Shown: one piece after another, positions 11,021-19,559 of the stretch
Layout: every line of letters starts with the position of its first letter
How positions within the stretch are numbered: position 1 is the first letter of the stretch
DNA from: Priapulus caudatus
Taxonomy: Eukaryota; Priapulida; Priapulimorpha; Priapulimorphida; Priapulidae
DNA length: 38,429 nt
Assembly: GCF_000485595.1 (NCBI RefSeq)
Contig: NW_014577558.1
Coordinates: 33,983 to 72,411 of the forward strand
Direction: 5' to 3'
The notes under the pieces: generated by a model
What the model saw: the letters and a program-made list of their open reading frames with translations, nothing else
The model's database searches: none
What the model was told of the DNA's origin: nothing
Position numbers and translations under genes: made by a program

Positions 11021-11060
11021 TAATTTTGTAATTTTGTAATTTTGTAATTTTGTAATTTTT
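11021..11060 (+). repeat. (TAATTTTG)5 short tandem repeat
   Basis: Five 8-bp units followed by T-rich sequence, near the right end of the larger hAT-like element. Confidence 0.8.
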
Positions 11061-11153
11061 TTAATAATGTAATTTTTTTAATTTTTTTTTTGGTTTCAAA
11101 AGGGGGGGCACGGGCCGGATGTGCCCCCATCTAAATCCGCGCCTGGGTAGTAT

Positions 11154-11560
11154 ATATATTTGCGGCCTCTTCAACACTTCATCACAGCAAAAAGCGCGTA
11201 AATGGCCTAAATCAGTCCCAGAATGCAACAACCCACGACAAGGGGCATAACTCTAAGTTCCGGTTGTATACATTCATTAACATTAGACTGGTACACCGAC
11301 TGGATTCGACTGATTCCCGTCTGTTCGCGATCCTACGTGCGGGGACAGTCTCGTTTCCAGTTAGCAGGGTAAATAGATCCAACATTTATTAAAAATGGGC
11401 AGGAAAGTTCAGAAAAAAACAAATCCCCGATTAGTATCAATTATTTCGCGTACGGAATACGTTATACTGTCATCGCCGCGTACGGCGTACCGCACCTCGG
11501 CGTACGGAATACTCTCTAAATAGGCCGGAATCCGGCGTACGAAAAGGGCTTTGACCCCCT
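11154..11560. other. No gene; 'cgtacgg' motif cluster
   Basis: Unique DNA. At 11449-11545 the motif '(gcgtac)ggaatac' and 'ggcgtacg' recur four or five times at irregular spacing, with partly palindromic cgtacg cores. The function is unknown. Confidence 0.45.
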
Positions 11561-11565
11561 CTGCG

Positions 11566-11826
11566 TGAGTAGCACTAAGTTGTTTAGGATAACAGTTATA
11601 TATTTTTGGATAAATAGTTGTGATGATTGTAAAAAGCACCTAACGCCAGTTTCCAGGTATAGATCTTCCACAATTACTACCGCATAGTGGCGCTGCAAAC
11701 GCCCTCGCACAGAAATAGCCATTGTAAAGGTAACAGTAGGGGAATCTATGAAATTGTAATCATGTTTTTATTGTCGGCGCATACTGTTATTTTCTATAAA
11801 AACAGCCACTGCGAACGATTAAAGAG
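11566..11826 (+). repeat. Dispersed repeat B, uninterrupted copy
   Basis: Over 200 bases match the copy near 16668-17374 at high identity. A shared stretch begins 'gtgatgattgtaaaaagcac' and continues through 'taccgcatagtggcgctgc' to 'gccactgcgaac'. It includes the upstream 'gtagcactaag(t/c)tgttta'. The interior frames are not conserved as a gene. Confidence 0.85.
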
Positions 11827-11829
11827 AGC

Positions 11830-12620
11830 GGCTTTAAAGTGTGTATTGCGATATTTTTGCTTAGAAAAACTAAATGTAGCTGAATATAGTCTCACCTGAC
11901 AGCGGAAATATCACTGATTACACCAACATTAAAAATACTAATATTTTATGGGCAGTTATAGCATAGAAAATTGGATATGAAACACATGCGTAACAGCAAT
12001 GCATTTTATCCGTGTCGCGATAATGCGCAATATCAAATGGCAGAATGGTAAAACTTGTATTGTGTCTGGTGATTAATTGAAAACAAACGCAATGATTTCA
12101 GAGAGCTTGGTACTTTGTCTATGACAGATAAGCACGGTGGCGCCACTAGCTAATCCATAGTTCCGGCTAGTTTCAAGATGACAACAAACGATTGTTTACC
12201 AAACTAGTAGTTCGAAACTGGCACTTTTTGGTGAATACGAAGGTTCTAAGACATTTTATTGTTACGCTAGACAATATGTGCAGGCGGAGCTACGTCACAG
12301 ATCAGTAGTCACGTGACCACCAGCAGTACGCCGGTGAAAACAACACGATCGCGTCACTGGCGCCCATAGGATTACTGCATAACGATACGAATTATTATAT
12401 CCGTCACTTGGTTTAGAAGTTTTAATAATTTTTTTTCATGATATTTCTTCTAATATGCCTTACGAGTATATAGATAGCCTTTCTGTAGCTATAATTATGA
12501 CATTATGTAAGATACATATGATACATAAGATAAATATTTTAAGATATTCTTATTTGTATTTGTTTGCTTTGCATTAGTTGAATAAAATTACCCCAGGTCT
12601 CGTGAAACAAAAACAAAGTC
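11830..12620. other. No gene recognised
   Basis: AT-rich unique DNA with no supported open frame. A GC-richer patch lies at about 12275-12365 (cacgtgacc, cgccggtg). Confidence 0.5.
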
Positions 12621-12635
12621 CAAGATTACACATGC

Positions 12636-13345
12636 GCACGCACACACACGCACACGCACACGCCACACACAGTGACACACTCACATCACACGCACACGCA
12701 CACGGCACACGCACACGCGCACACGCACACGCACACGCACCGCACAGCGCACACGCACACGCACACGCACACGCACACGACTACGCACACGACTTGCACA
12801 CACAAAGGACACACGCACACGCCCGCGCGCACAAACACGCACGCACGCACGCACACGCACACGCACACGCACGCACGCACGCACACTCACGCACGCACGC
12901 ACACACGCACACGCACACACAGCTGACACACTCACACGCACACGCACCGCACACGCACACGCACACGCACACGCACACCGCACACGCACACGCACGCGCA
13001 ACAGCCACACGCACACGCACTCGCACACACATTGACACACTCACACGCACACGCACACGCACACGCCCCACCAACGCACACGCACACACGCACACGCAGT
13101 GACACACACAGTGACACACTCACACTCACACGCCACGCACACGCACACGCACACACACGCACACACAAGGACACACAAACACGCACGCGCGCGCACACAC
13201 GCACGCACGCACGCCACAGCACACACAACGACGCACGCACACGCACACGCACTCGCACACACAGTGACACACTCACACGCACACACGCACGCACGCACGG
13301 CACGCACGCACGCACGCGCGCACGCACAACACACACACACACAGT
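12636..13345. repeat. (CACACG)n array with higher-order structure
   Basis: About 700 bases of acgcac/acacgc hexamers with interspersed 'gtgacacactcac' (12672, 12924, 13032, 13112, 13263 regions) and 'acacaa(a)ggacacac' (12800 and 13162). Corresponding landmarks recur about 340-360 bases apart, so the array seems to have been duplicated as a block. His/Thr-rich and Cys/Val/Arg-rich frames on both strands are artefacts. Confidence 0.85.
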
Positions 13346-13359
13346 TATAAATAGTAGTT

Positions 13360-13825
13360 ACCTGTCACGAAATGATCAGAACAAATATTGGAGAATTTGA
13401 CGGACTCCAGTGCGTACCATTTACAATTTACTCATTTACTCATTTACATTTAGTGGCAGTCAGCCACTTATGACTTATCACGCCTTTCTAGACTCTTATG
13501 TCATTTTGGCAGCTAAAAAAAAAAAAATTCTTATCTGTGCAATATATATGATTGTTACAACCTACTACTACACAAGTTTTCGGTATATATGCAAGGAAAT
13601 TAGTATGCTTTTAGTTTGGAAATGGGGTATTGCGTGTGTAAGCTCACGGAGACAGGCTGTTGTTTTCACTGGCACAGCTAGTTGCTAGGTTAAGAAAGTC
13701 CCGGATGTGGCAAAGTTCCCAGCTGTCCGCCTGCACCTATTGCTGTTACTCAAGCAATAACGGTAGGTGTCATGAAAGTGGTGAAAACACTGGAAAACTC
13801 TCGCAATAGTTACTTTAAAGCAAGA
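13360..13825. other. No gene recognised
   Basis: Unique sequence. 'tttactcatttac' is repeated at about 13428-13448. No supported frame. Confidence 0.45.
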
Positions 13826-13830
13826 GAGTA

Positions 13831-14051
13831 GCATGCAGCGACATCTGTCTGCTAGGGAATTCCGAGCGAAAACTGTCGCTGGTCCTTTACTTCCCAATTC
13901 TTCACGAAGAGAGCCTCGCGTGGAATGAAACGATCGGAGTCGCAACGGCCCGCCAGCTGGTGAAAAGCGAAAGTGTCAGTGTATAAAGTGTAGCAGTGTA
14001 AAGTCGATTACGTTATTTGGTTTAGAAGCTTAACGATTTTTGCGCATTTTT
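13831..14051 (+). repeat. Dispersed repeat A, copy 2
   Basis: Same family and orientation as 6700-6930, with shared blocks in the same order. Its right end (gcgcattttt) directly abuts the hairpin repeat at 14052. Confidence 0.75.
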
Positions 14052-14229
14052 AGCTCATCTGACGTAGTCAGATGCAGCTTGTAGAATCGCATGATCGTCC
14101 GTCCGTCGTCCCGTCCGTCCGTGCGTCAACAGTTGGGCACAAATCTTAACCGCTCGAGCGTACGGTCACGATATTCGGGACGTGGGGGGTAATCCGAAAA
14201 CGAGTTGGGATGTCGAAGCTGGGTGTCAA

Positions 14230-14242
14230 AGGTCAAAGGTCA
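14230..14242 (+). promoter_or_regulatory. DR1-type nuclear receptor motif
   Basis: AGGTCA-a-AGGTCA, two perfect half-sites in direct orientation with 1-base spacing, preceded by a weaker gtgtca half-site. This matches the DR1 consensus bound by HNF4/RXR/COUP-TF type receptors. It lies inside a repeat, so function is uncertain. Confidence 0.45.
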
Positions 14243-14395
14243 AGAGGAGTAAAAGAAGGGGAACATTCCCTTCTTAACTTAAGGTATAGGGAGGAAATGA
14301 AGAATTGCGGCACAAATCTAAACGGCCCGACCTAGGCTCGTGATAGTCGGTGTATAGCATCATGGTAGGAAATGCCATTACTGTGCCGAAATTAG

Positions 14396-14415
14396 AGGTC
14401 ACAGGTCAAAGGTCA
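14396..14415 (+). promoter_or_regulatory. Triple AGGTCA array (two DR1 overlaps)
   Basis: Three perfect AGGTCA half-sites in direct orientation, each separated by one base. It is the counterpart of the 14230 array in the second tandem unit. Confidence 0.45.
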
Positions 14416-14430
14416 ATGGGCACAGGGCAG

Positions 14431-15600
14431 ATTTTAGACATTTTGTGAGGACATGGTCTGACGGAGCGATTAAAAAACTTTTTTGTTTCAGCGGTGACCT
14501 AGCATTTTTATGGCTTTATTGAAAGGACCATGAAATGTACTTTCTGCTGACATGCGAAGAGTAAGTGTCGGATAACCTTTTGACCCTCAAGAGGCGGGTT
14601 AAACATGGATTTGTTTACTGTTAGAAAGAATTTGACTCCCGGGTTTGCTAGTAGAATCTATACATGCCTGGATGTATGAAGCTACAATGTCACAGTGAAA
14701 TTTCAAAAGCTAAATTTGGTTGAAGAAGGTTTATGTTCCTTAAATCGTATAATTTCTATGGCATTCTGTACTGTCAGTGTGTTACATGTAACGTATGCCA
14801 CTGCCAGTGACCACTGCCAGTGCGTGTGGTGGTGGTACAGTGTAGTTTTTGCCTGCGTTAATTAGTTACAGGTGGCAGCTCTCTATTTTAGCCTGTAGGC
14901 TTGTGTAGGTAAATTGATGAGTGCTTACCTATTCTGTCTTGCAAATAGTTGTTGCTACTACGTACGATGAGAGCTTCCATCTTTAATCTGAAGACACTTA
15001 AACGGACGCGCCATCTCGTGGCAACTTTCATAACGATTCCAACGAACATTCCTTTGAGAAAGTTCCTGATACCATCCCTGTGCCTTTCACTGTTTCGGCG
15101 TGTATGTGAACACATTTGGGACTAACAGGGTTTACTAAAATCCCACCACTCCACCACAGAGTCACCGCAGTAGACGTTAGATGAGCGCTGTCGCTCCGCG
15201 GCACTTGTTGAGAAATACTAGCAGTTGGGTACAAGGATAGAGAGTATAATTGGTATGTAATTTTTGTTAATGGGGGAGAGTAGCCCCTTTAAAATCGACA
15301 GGAGCGTTTTTGAAGGTGTTGTTTGTTCATTTAGAGCGAGAAACGTTATGTGAGTTGACAGGAAGTGTAGAAAAAACATCGTTGAAGTGACACTACTCGC
15401 CCGAGTGTTTCCGAGTGTTTCTCACCATTACTACGCGCGAGAATTTCCCGTCATCTTCCTGTGCTACGGCCTTGAAATTTATGTGCGTATTTGCGCGCGC
15501 CATTTATGGACTCATACTACTTGCTTTCCGCAGTAAATTACCTAGAAATCCCTTGATATTCGTTTTTTTTTTGGCAACTCATAAATCAACGACGAGAAAC
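14431..15600. other. No gene recognised
   Basis: Mixed unique sequence. 'ccactgccagtg' is repeated at about 14800-14822 and 'gagtgttt' at 15402-15420. Short minus-strand frames at 14888-15234 have no splice or codon support. Confidence 0.45.
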
Positions 15601-15627
15601 GCCTCCATTTCTTGTTGACTGTACTTA

Positions 15628-15776
15628 CTGCCTGCTGCCCTCTGCCCTCTTGTCAGCTTGCCATCTTGCCCTTGCCCTTGCCCTCTTTCCCTTGCCAGCT
15701 TGCCTCTTGTCAGCTTGCCCTCTTGCCCTCTGTCCTCTGCCTACTGCCCTCTGCCTACTACCTACTGCCCTCTCGC
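15628..15776 (+). repeat. Degenerate TGCCCTC / TTGCC repeats
   Basis: Roughly 7-base units (tgccctc, tgccctt, cttgtcagcttgcc) repeated about twenty times with drift. 'cttgtcagcttgcc' appears twice. It directly precedes the telomere-repeat element. Confidence 0.7.
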
Positions 15777-15817
15777 GGCAATGCACAGCCCCCCCCCCCT
15801 TTCAGCTGCCGTTACCT

Positions 15818-16101
15818 GCGGCGCGCGAGTTTTTAAATCTTAGGATGGCGACTGAAAATTGATAAATTATTTGTGCTTTAATACCCTGCCACTAACCCTA
15901 ACCCTAACCCTAATCATAACCATAACCCTAACCCTAACTCTAACCCTAACCCTAACCCTAACCCTAATCATAACCATAACCCTAACCCTAACTCTAACCC
16001 TAACCCTAACCCTAACCCTAATCAGTCACCTCCGTCACCATCAGCTACCGTCCTATCCTTCAGTCGCCATCCTACGATTTAAAAACTCGCCTGCGGTGCG
16101 C
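15818..16101. mobile_element. Inverted-repeat element carrying telomeric repeats
   Basis: The left arm at about 15818-15855 (gcgagtttttaaatcttagg, then atggcgactg) pairs with the right arm at 16061-16101 (cagtcgccat, then cctacgatttaaaaactcgc). Between them lies a CCCTAA array. The arms are close to identical apart from a few bases and a short insertion. No transposase is present. It looks like a foldback or MITE-type element that captured or amplified telomeric DNA. No clear target duplication was found. Confidence 0.55.
15892..16022 (+). repeat. Interstitial CCCTAA array with 54-bp higher-order unit
   Basis: About 22 hexamers. Variants taatca, taacca and taactc recur in a fixed order, giving two consecutive 54-bp (9-hexamer) units at 15911-15964 and 15965-16018, with the start of a third at 16019. 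This pattern implies growth by unequal exchange or slippage of a 54-bp block, not fresh telomerase addition. Confidence 0.9.
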
Positions 16102-16215
16102 GCGTGATTTTTTCCCTTAGGTTAATCAAGAACATAGGGCTTTAGTGAGCGCTGTCATTGGTTGATACAAATCACGTGCCTCAAACTCCTGTTTTATGGT
16201 GCATTGTGTCAGTTG

Positions 16216-16257
16216 TGACCCTAACCCTAAACCTAACCCTAACCCTAACCCTAACCA
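16216..16257 (+). repeat. Short interstitial CCCTAA array
   Basis: Six to seven CCCTAA-type hexamers with one variant (aaccta), about 200 bases downstream of the longer array and inside the second inverted-repeat element. Confidence 0.9.
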
Positions 16258-16420
16258 TATTTAAAAAAATATATAAAAAATTAAATTGTTAATTGTTGTA
16301 AAAATTAATTAATTGTTGTCATTAAATTGTTGTAAATAAATCATGTAAATATTTGCGTTAATTGGAAAAAAATTGTTAAACGGATAAAGATAGAAAAATA
16401 CAGAAAACAGGAAAATAATT

Positions 16421-16494
16421 AAAAAACGAAAGGTATTCGATCCACCGACTTTTCAGCCTTCACTTTCGTGCTGTACTCGCTCGGCTAACTCGGC
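16421..16494 (-). tRNA. tRNA-like relic (Pol III A box + B box + T-run)
   Basis: On the minus strand TAGCCGAGCGAG (16487-16476) matches the A-box consensus in 11 of 12 positions. GGATCGAATACC (16443-16432) resembles the B box. Their starts are 44 bases apart, the spacing of an intronless tRNA. A T-run (16430-16421) follows. A D-stem-like pairing (gccg/cagc) can be drawn and GAA falls near the anticodon position, but the anticodon and acceptor stems do not pair well. It is therefore a tRNA-derived relic or SINE head, not a working tRNA. Confidence 0.35.
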
Positions 16495-16667
16495 CTAACT
16501 CGGCTATTGAGCATTACTGGAATTATGAATTTTGGATGTGCTATGAATATTCCGACACTGTGACGTCATTGAGCGACGAAACAAGCTCAACCAAGAGCAG
16601 CGTTCACTAGAGCCCTATGTTCTTAATTAACCTAGGGAAAAAAATACGCCAGCAGCGGTGCGTGTGT

Positions 16668-17374
16668 ACTGTGTAGCACTAAGCTGTTTATGATAACAGT
16701 TATATTTTTATACTGTTATTATGCACAGCTCAGTAGTGTGCAGAGGTGGATTTCACGAGATTTTTTTTCCATCGAAATGGCAGCGTCCTTCACAGGGTAA
16801 CGAGCGCTTTCTGGAGAATGAAATAATACTGAAACATATTAGAAACACAAATAGGAAGCGAACAAACAAGCGAGAGACAGAGAGAGAGGGGGAGGGGGAA
16901 AGAGAGAGAGAAATAGATAGGTGGAGATAGACCGCCAGCAAGAGTGGACTGACCCGTTCCAGCACGTCTCAGCTTAAAATGAATATACATGTTTATTCTC
17001 ATAACCGCAGGCATATACGTATCATGTATAGACCTACTATAACATTTCATTATTATTGCATTCCAATTTCAATTAAACATACTATGAACCTAAGGAAAGT
17101 TAGACCATGATATGTTGTTTAGTAAATTCACGCAGTACATTATTGATGAAAATTATATTGCTTGAAATAGATGTGATGATTGTAAAAAGCACCCAACGCC
17201 AGTTTCCAGGTATAGATAGTCCACAATTACTACCGCATAGTGGCGCTGCAAACGCCCTCGCACAGAAATAGCTATTGTAAAGGTAACAGTAGGGGAATCT
17301 ATGAAATTGTAATCATGTTTTTATTGTCGGCGCATACCGTTATTTTCTATAAAAATAGCCACTGCGAACTGATT
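16668..17374 (+). repeat. Dispersed repeat B, copy split by an insertion
   Basis: 16668-16712 matches the start of the copy at 11566 (gtagcactaagctgtt...cagttatattttt). The match resumes at about 17166 (aaatag, then gtgatgattgtaaaaagcac) and runs to 17374. About 450 bases (16713-17165) separate the two halves and are absent from the other copy. The insertion includes a GA-rich stretch at 16873-16915. Confidence 0.8.
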
Positions 17375-17416
17375 AAATGATGATTACTCTAATTGCACGT
17401 CGTTTAATAATCATCA

Positions 17417-17665
17417 GAGCCGTAGCCCCTGGGGGGGGGGGGCATCCGCTTCCTAGATTTTGGAGAAAAACGAGCTTACCTTAATAATCGTAAGTAAACC
17501 CGTGTGATTTTTTTGGTCACTCACCCACCCCTACCACACTAAGGACGTCGATTAAGAGCTACGCCCGTCATTCATACTTATACATTATCCTCATCATTAC
17601 ACAATTGAGTCATAAAATTTTGCCCCCCCCCCCCCCCCTTAGGAATTTGCTCAGCCTACGGCTTT
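17417..17665. mobile_element. Possible small inverted-repeat element with G/C runs
   Basis: Left 'agccgtag' followed by a long g-run (about 17430-17444) faces right c-run (about 17623-17638) followed by 'ctacggct'. The 8-base ends are complementary and the homopolymers pair. No target duplication is certain. Confidence 0.35.
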
Positions 17666-17999
17666 GATCATTGAGTGATATAGTAACACGGCTGGCGCTT
17701 TTGCTTCTCGTTTTCACTCCAGCCACCGCTACGCACCAGTAGAACATAACTCCCATCAGCACAGTAGTGGGTGGGTGGGGGGGCGAGAGATTTCCCCCAT
17801 AAAATTTTGCCCCCCCCCCCTTAGGAATTTGCTCAGCCTACGGCCCAGTGATTGATTGAGAGAGATTGAGTGATATAGTAATACGGCTGGCGCTTTTGCT
17901 TCTGGTTTTCACTCCAGCCACCGTTACGCACCAGTAGAACATAACTCCCATCAGCACAGTAGTGAGTGGGTGGGGGGGGGGAGAAATTTCTCCCTTTAC
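17611..17999 (+). repeat. 187-bp tandem duplication
   Basis: Unit 1 starts at 17611 and unit 2 at 17798, both 'cataaaattttgccccc'. Both contain 'ttaggaatttgctcagccta', 'cggctggcgcttttgcttct' and 'cagcacagtagtg', then a gtgggtggggg run. Unit 2 has a small extra 'gattgattgagagagattgag' and a few substitutions. Confidence 0.9.
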
Positions 18000-18309
18000 A
18001 ATTTCAGTAGTGTTGTATAAGGTGTTAGGCATTCGATCCCTCTATTCCTTCGATATTCGCCCCGAATTGTATTTTTTCACCGTAAACCGATAATGTAAGG
18101 TTCAGGGTTGCATCTGCCTATTAGTCGTTCGCGTTGATCCCCAAAAAGGCCGACGGTGTGGTCTATGATGAATATTTTATAAATGAAGTCTAGCTAATAA
18201 AAATATTTACTCTACTCCCACGCGGAAATGCGTGCATCGAAAAAATTCCAACTTCTACGCGTGATCACAGCTGATATGACGATGGCGCGGGTCACGGTAC
18301 ATAGCATGA

Positions 18310-18612
18310 GCGCTTCACTCTCCCTCTCCTCCCGCTTCTCTCGCCCTCTTTCCTTTCTCGCTCGCTCGCTCGCTTCCTCTCTTCCTCCCTCGCTCCCCCT
18401 TCTTCCCTCTCGTCCCTCTCCTCTCTTGCTCACCTCTCTCTGCCTCCATCCCCCTCTCTCTCTCTCTCTCATCTATCGCTCACCTCTCTCTCTCTCTCTT
18501 ACTTTTCTTTTTCTTACACCTCTCGCTCTCTCGCGCGCGCGCCCTCTCTCCCATTTCTCTCGCTCTCTCACTCTCGTCCCTTTCTTCCCCTCTCTTTCAT
18601 TCTCTTTCTCCA
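18310..18612. repeat. Polypyrimidine tract
   Basis: Runs of ctctct, cgctcgctcg and cctct on the plus strand. The 130-codon Ser/Leu-rich frame is compositional. The stretch gctcgctcgctcgctt has a near-complement in the purine tract at about 18748-18762. Confidence 0.8.
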
Positions 18613-18684
18613 ATGAGTAAAAACGCAAATCCGGTTGATTTTTTTCAGATTTTCAACACGAATAACAACAGGGTACTCATCGGC

Positions 18685-18790
18685 GAGAGAAAAAGAAACT
18701 TAGAGAGGATAAGAGAAAGAGAGAATGAGAGGAAGAGCGAGAGGGAAAGCGAGCGAGCGAGAAGGGGGAGCGAAAGAGCAAGTGTGCGCG
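18685..18790. repeat. Polypurine tract
   Basis: gagaga/gagcgag-rich, with opposite strand bias to the tract at 18310-18612. The two could pair as an imperfect foldback. Confidence 0.7.
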
Positions 18791-18799
18791 AAACTTAAT

Positions 18800-19430
18800 A
18801 TAAATAATATAGAAAATTAACCTTACCCTCGACCGCCGATTTCGGGCAACATGGATTTCATCAATCCGCAAAACTCTATTTTGCTCGGAATCATGCAATA
18901 ATTGTTTTGTTAAATATAAAGTCAGGAGTAAATAACTATATGACAGGGGAGAGCGACACGACGAAAGAGAACAGGGCGAATTCCATTTACTACTCTTACT
19001 TGTTGTAATTTATTTCGACTGATTTCATATTCATAACTAATTAAAACATGAACCGAAAGTTTATCTTAAAGCATTTATTCAGCCACGTCCCTAATCGTTT
19101 TCCTATAAATAATCATAATCCAGAGAGAAGGACTGAAACCTGCGGCATTCGGACGAACTATGGCTTCACCATATGCAAGCTACACATCGACAGCGACATT
19201 TGACGATCTTGACGTCATATGGCAAACACATTATTGTGAGCTTCGGCTAAATGTTCAAGATTCAAGAGGAGTTTTTGTGTGCTAGCTTTACATTTTTACC
19301 CGATCTGACGTACTACCCGTTCACTAATTCAAGGCTTCTTTTGCCTGCCGCACATCGTTGAGGCCATCAGTGGCGAAACTGTGTCCATACTAGATGACAG
19401 CACATTGATTTTCAGTATGCAATATACATA
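18800..19430. other. No gene recognised
   Basis: Unique AT-rich sequence with no supported frame, RNA gene or repeat. Confidence 0.45.
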
Positions 19431-19435
19431 TATAT

Positions 19436-19555
19436 AGAGAGAGGGGGAGAAAGAAGGGGGAGTGAGAGAGAGAAGGGGGAGTGAGAGAGCGAAGGGGGAG
19501 AGAAAGAGAGAGAGAAGGGGGAGAGAGATAGTGAGAGGATAGGAAGAAGCGAGAG
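19436..19555. repeat. GA-rich tandem tract
   Basis: Imperfect units of about 16-20 bases, gagagagaagggggagtga-like, about six times. Confidence 0.8.
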
Positions 19556-19559
19556 GGGT

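Larger units (their letters stand above)
10095..11145. mobile_element. hAT-like non-autonomous transposon (about 1.05 kb)
   Basis: The left end reads caggggcggatccaaga. The right end, reverse-complemented, reads caggcgcggatttaga. These are typical hAT-style termini beginning CAG-G. An 8-bp target duplication flanks it: ggtagtac at 10087-10094 and ggtagtat at 11146-11153, with one mismatch. Sub-terminal g-runs (gagggggcacc and its complement gtgcccccat) also pair. The interior is AT-rich with no transposase, so it depends on a transposase made elsewhere. A second element sits inside it at 10221-10403, giving about 870 bp for the original. Confidence 0.75.
14052..14430 (+). repeat. Hairpin / 'cgtccgtcc' repeat with AGGTCA arrays
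   Basis: Starts with a hairpin (agctcatctgac...gtcagatg-agct, 14052-14079), then a gtccgtcc run (14096-14123). Two degenerate tandem units follow, about 174 bases apart, each with 'gcacaaatct(t)aa' and ending in AGGTCA direct repeats. Repeats of this general style are common in marine invertebrate genomes (general knowledge; family not named here). Confidence 0.6.
16101..16654. mobile_element. Second inverted-repeat element with telomeric repeats
   Basis: Arms at 16103-16185 and about 16570-16648 are complementary, e.g. aggttaatcaagaacatagg on the left and cctatgttcttaattaacct on the right, with weaker pairing continuing inward through 'ttggttga'/'tcaacca'. An 8-base direct repeat, gcggtgcg, lies at 16093-16100 and 16655-16662, just outside the arms, as expected of a target duplication; the outermost bases of the two ends are not fully symmetric. 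The interior holds a CCCTAA run, AT-rich DNA and a tRNA-like unit. Confidence 0.6.

Noticed and set aside
12636-13345. Possible CRISPR-like or regularly spaced array
   Set aside because: The recurring landmarks are separated by the same hexamer repeat, not by unique spacers. This is a microsatellite.
18024-18045. B-box-like 'ggcattcgatccctc' as a second tRNA-like unit
   Set aside because: No A box at tRNA spacing on the corresponding strand and no cloverleaf can be drawn.
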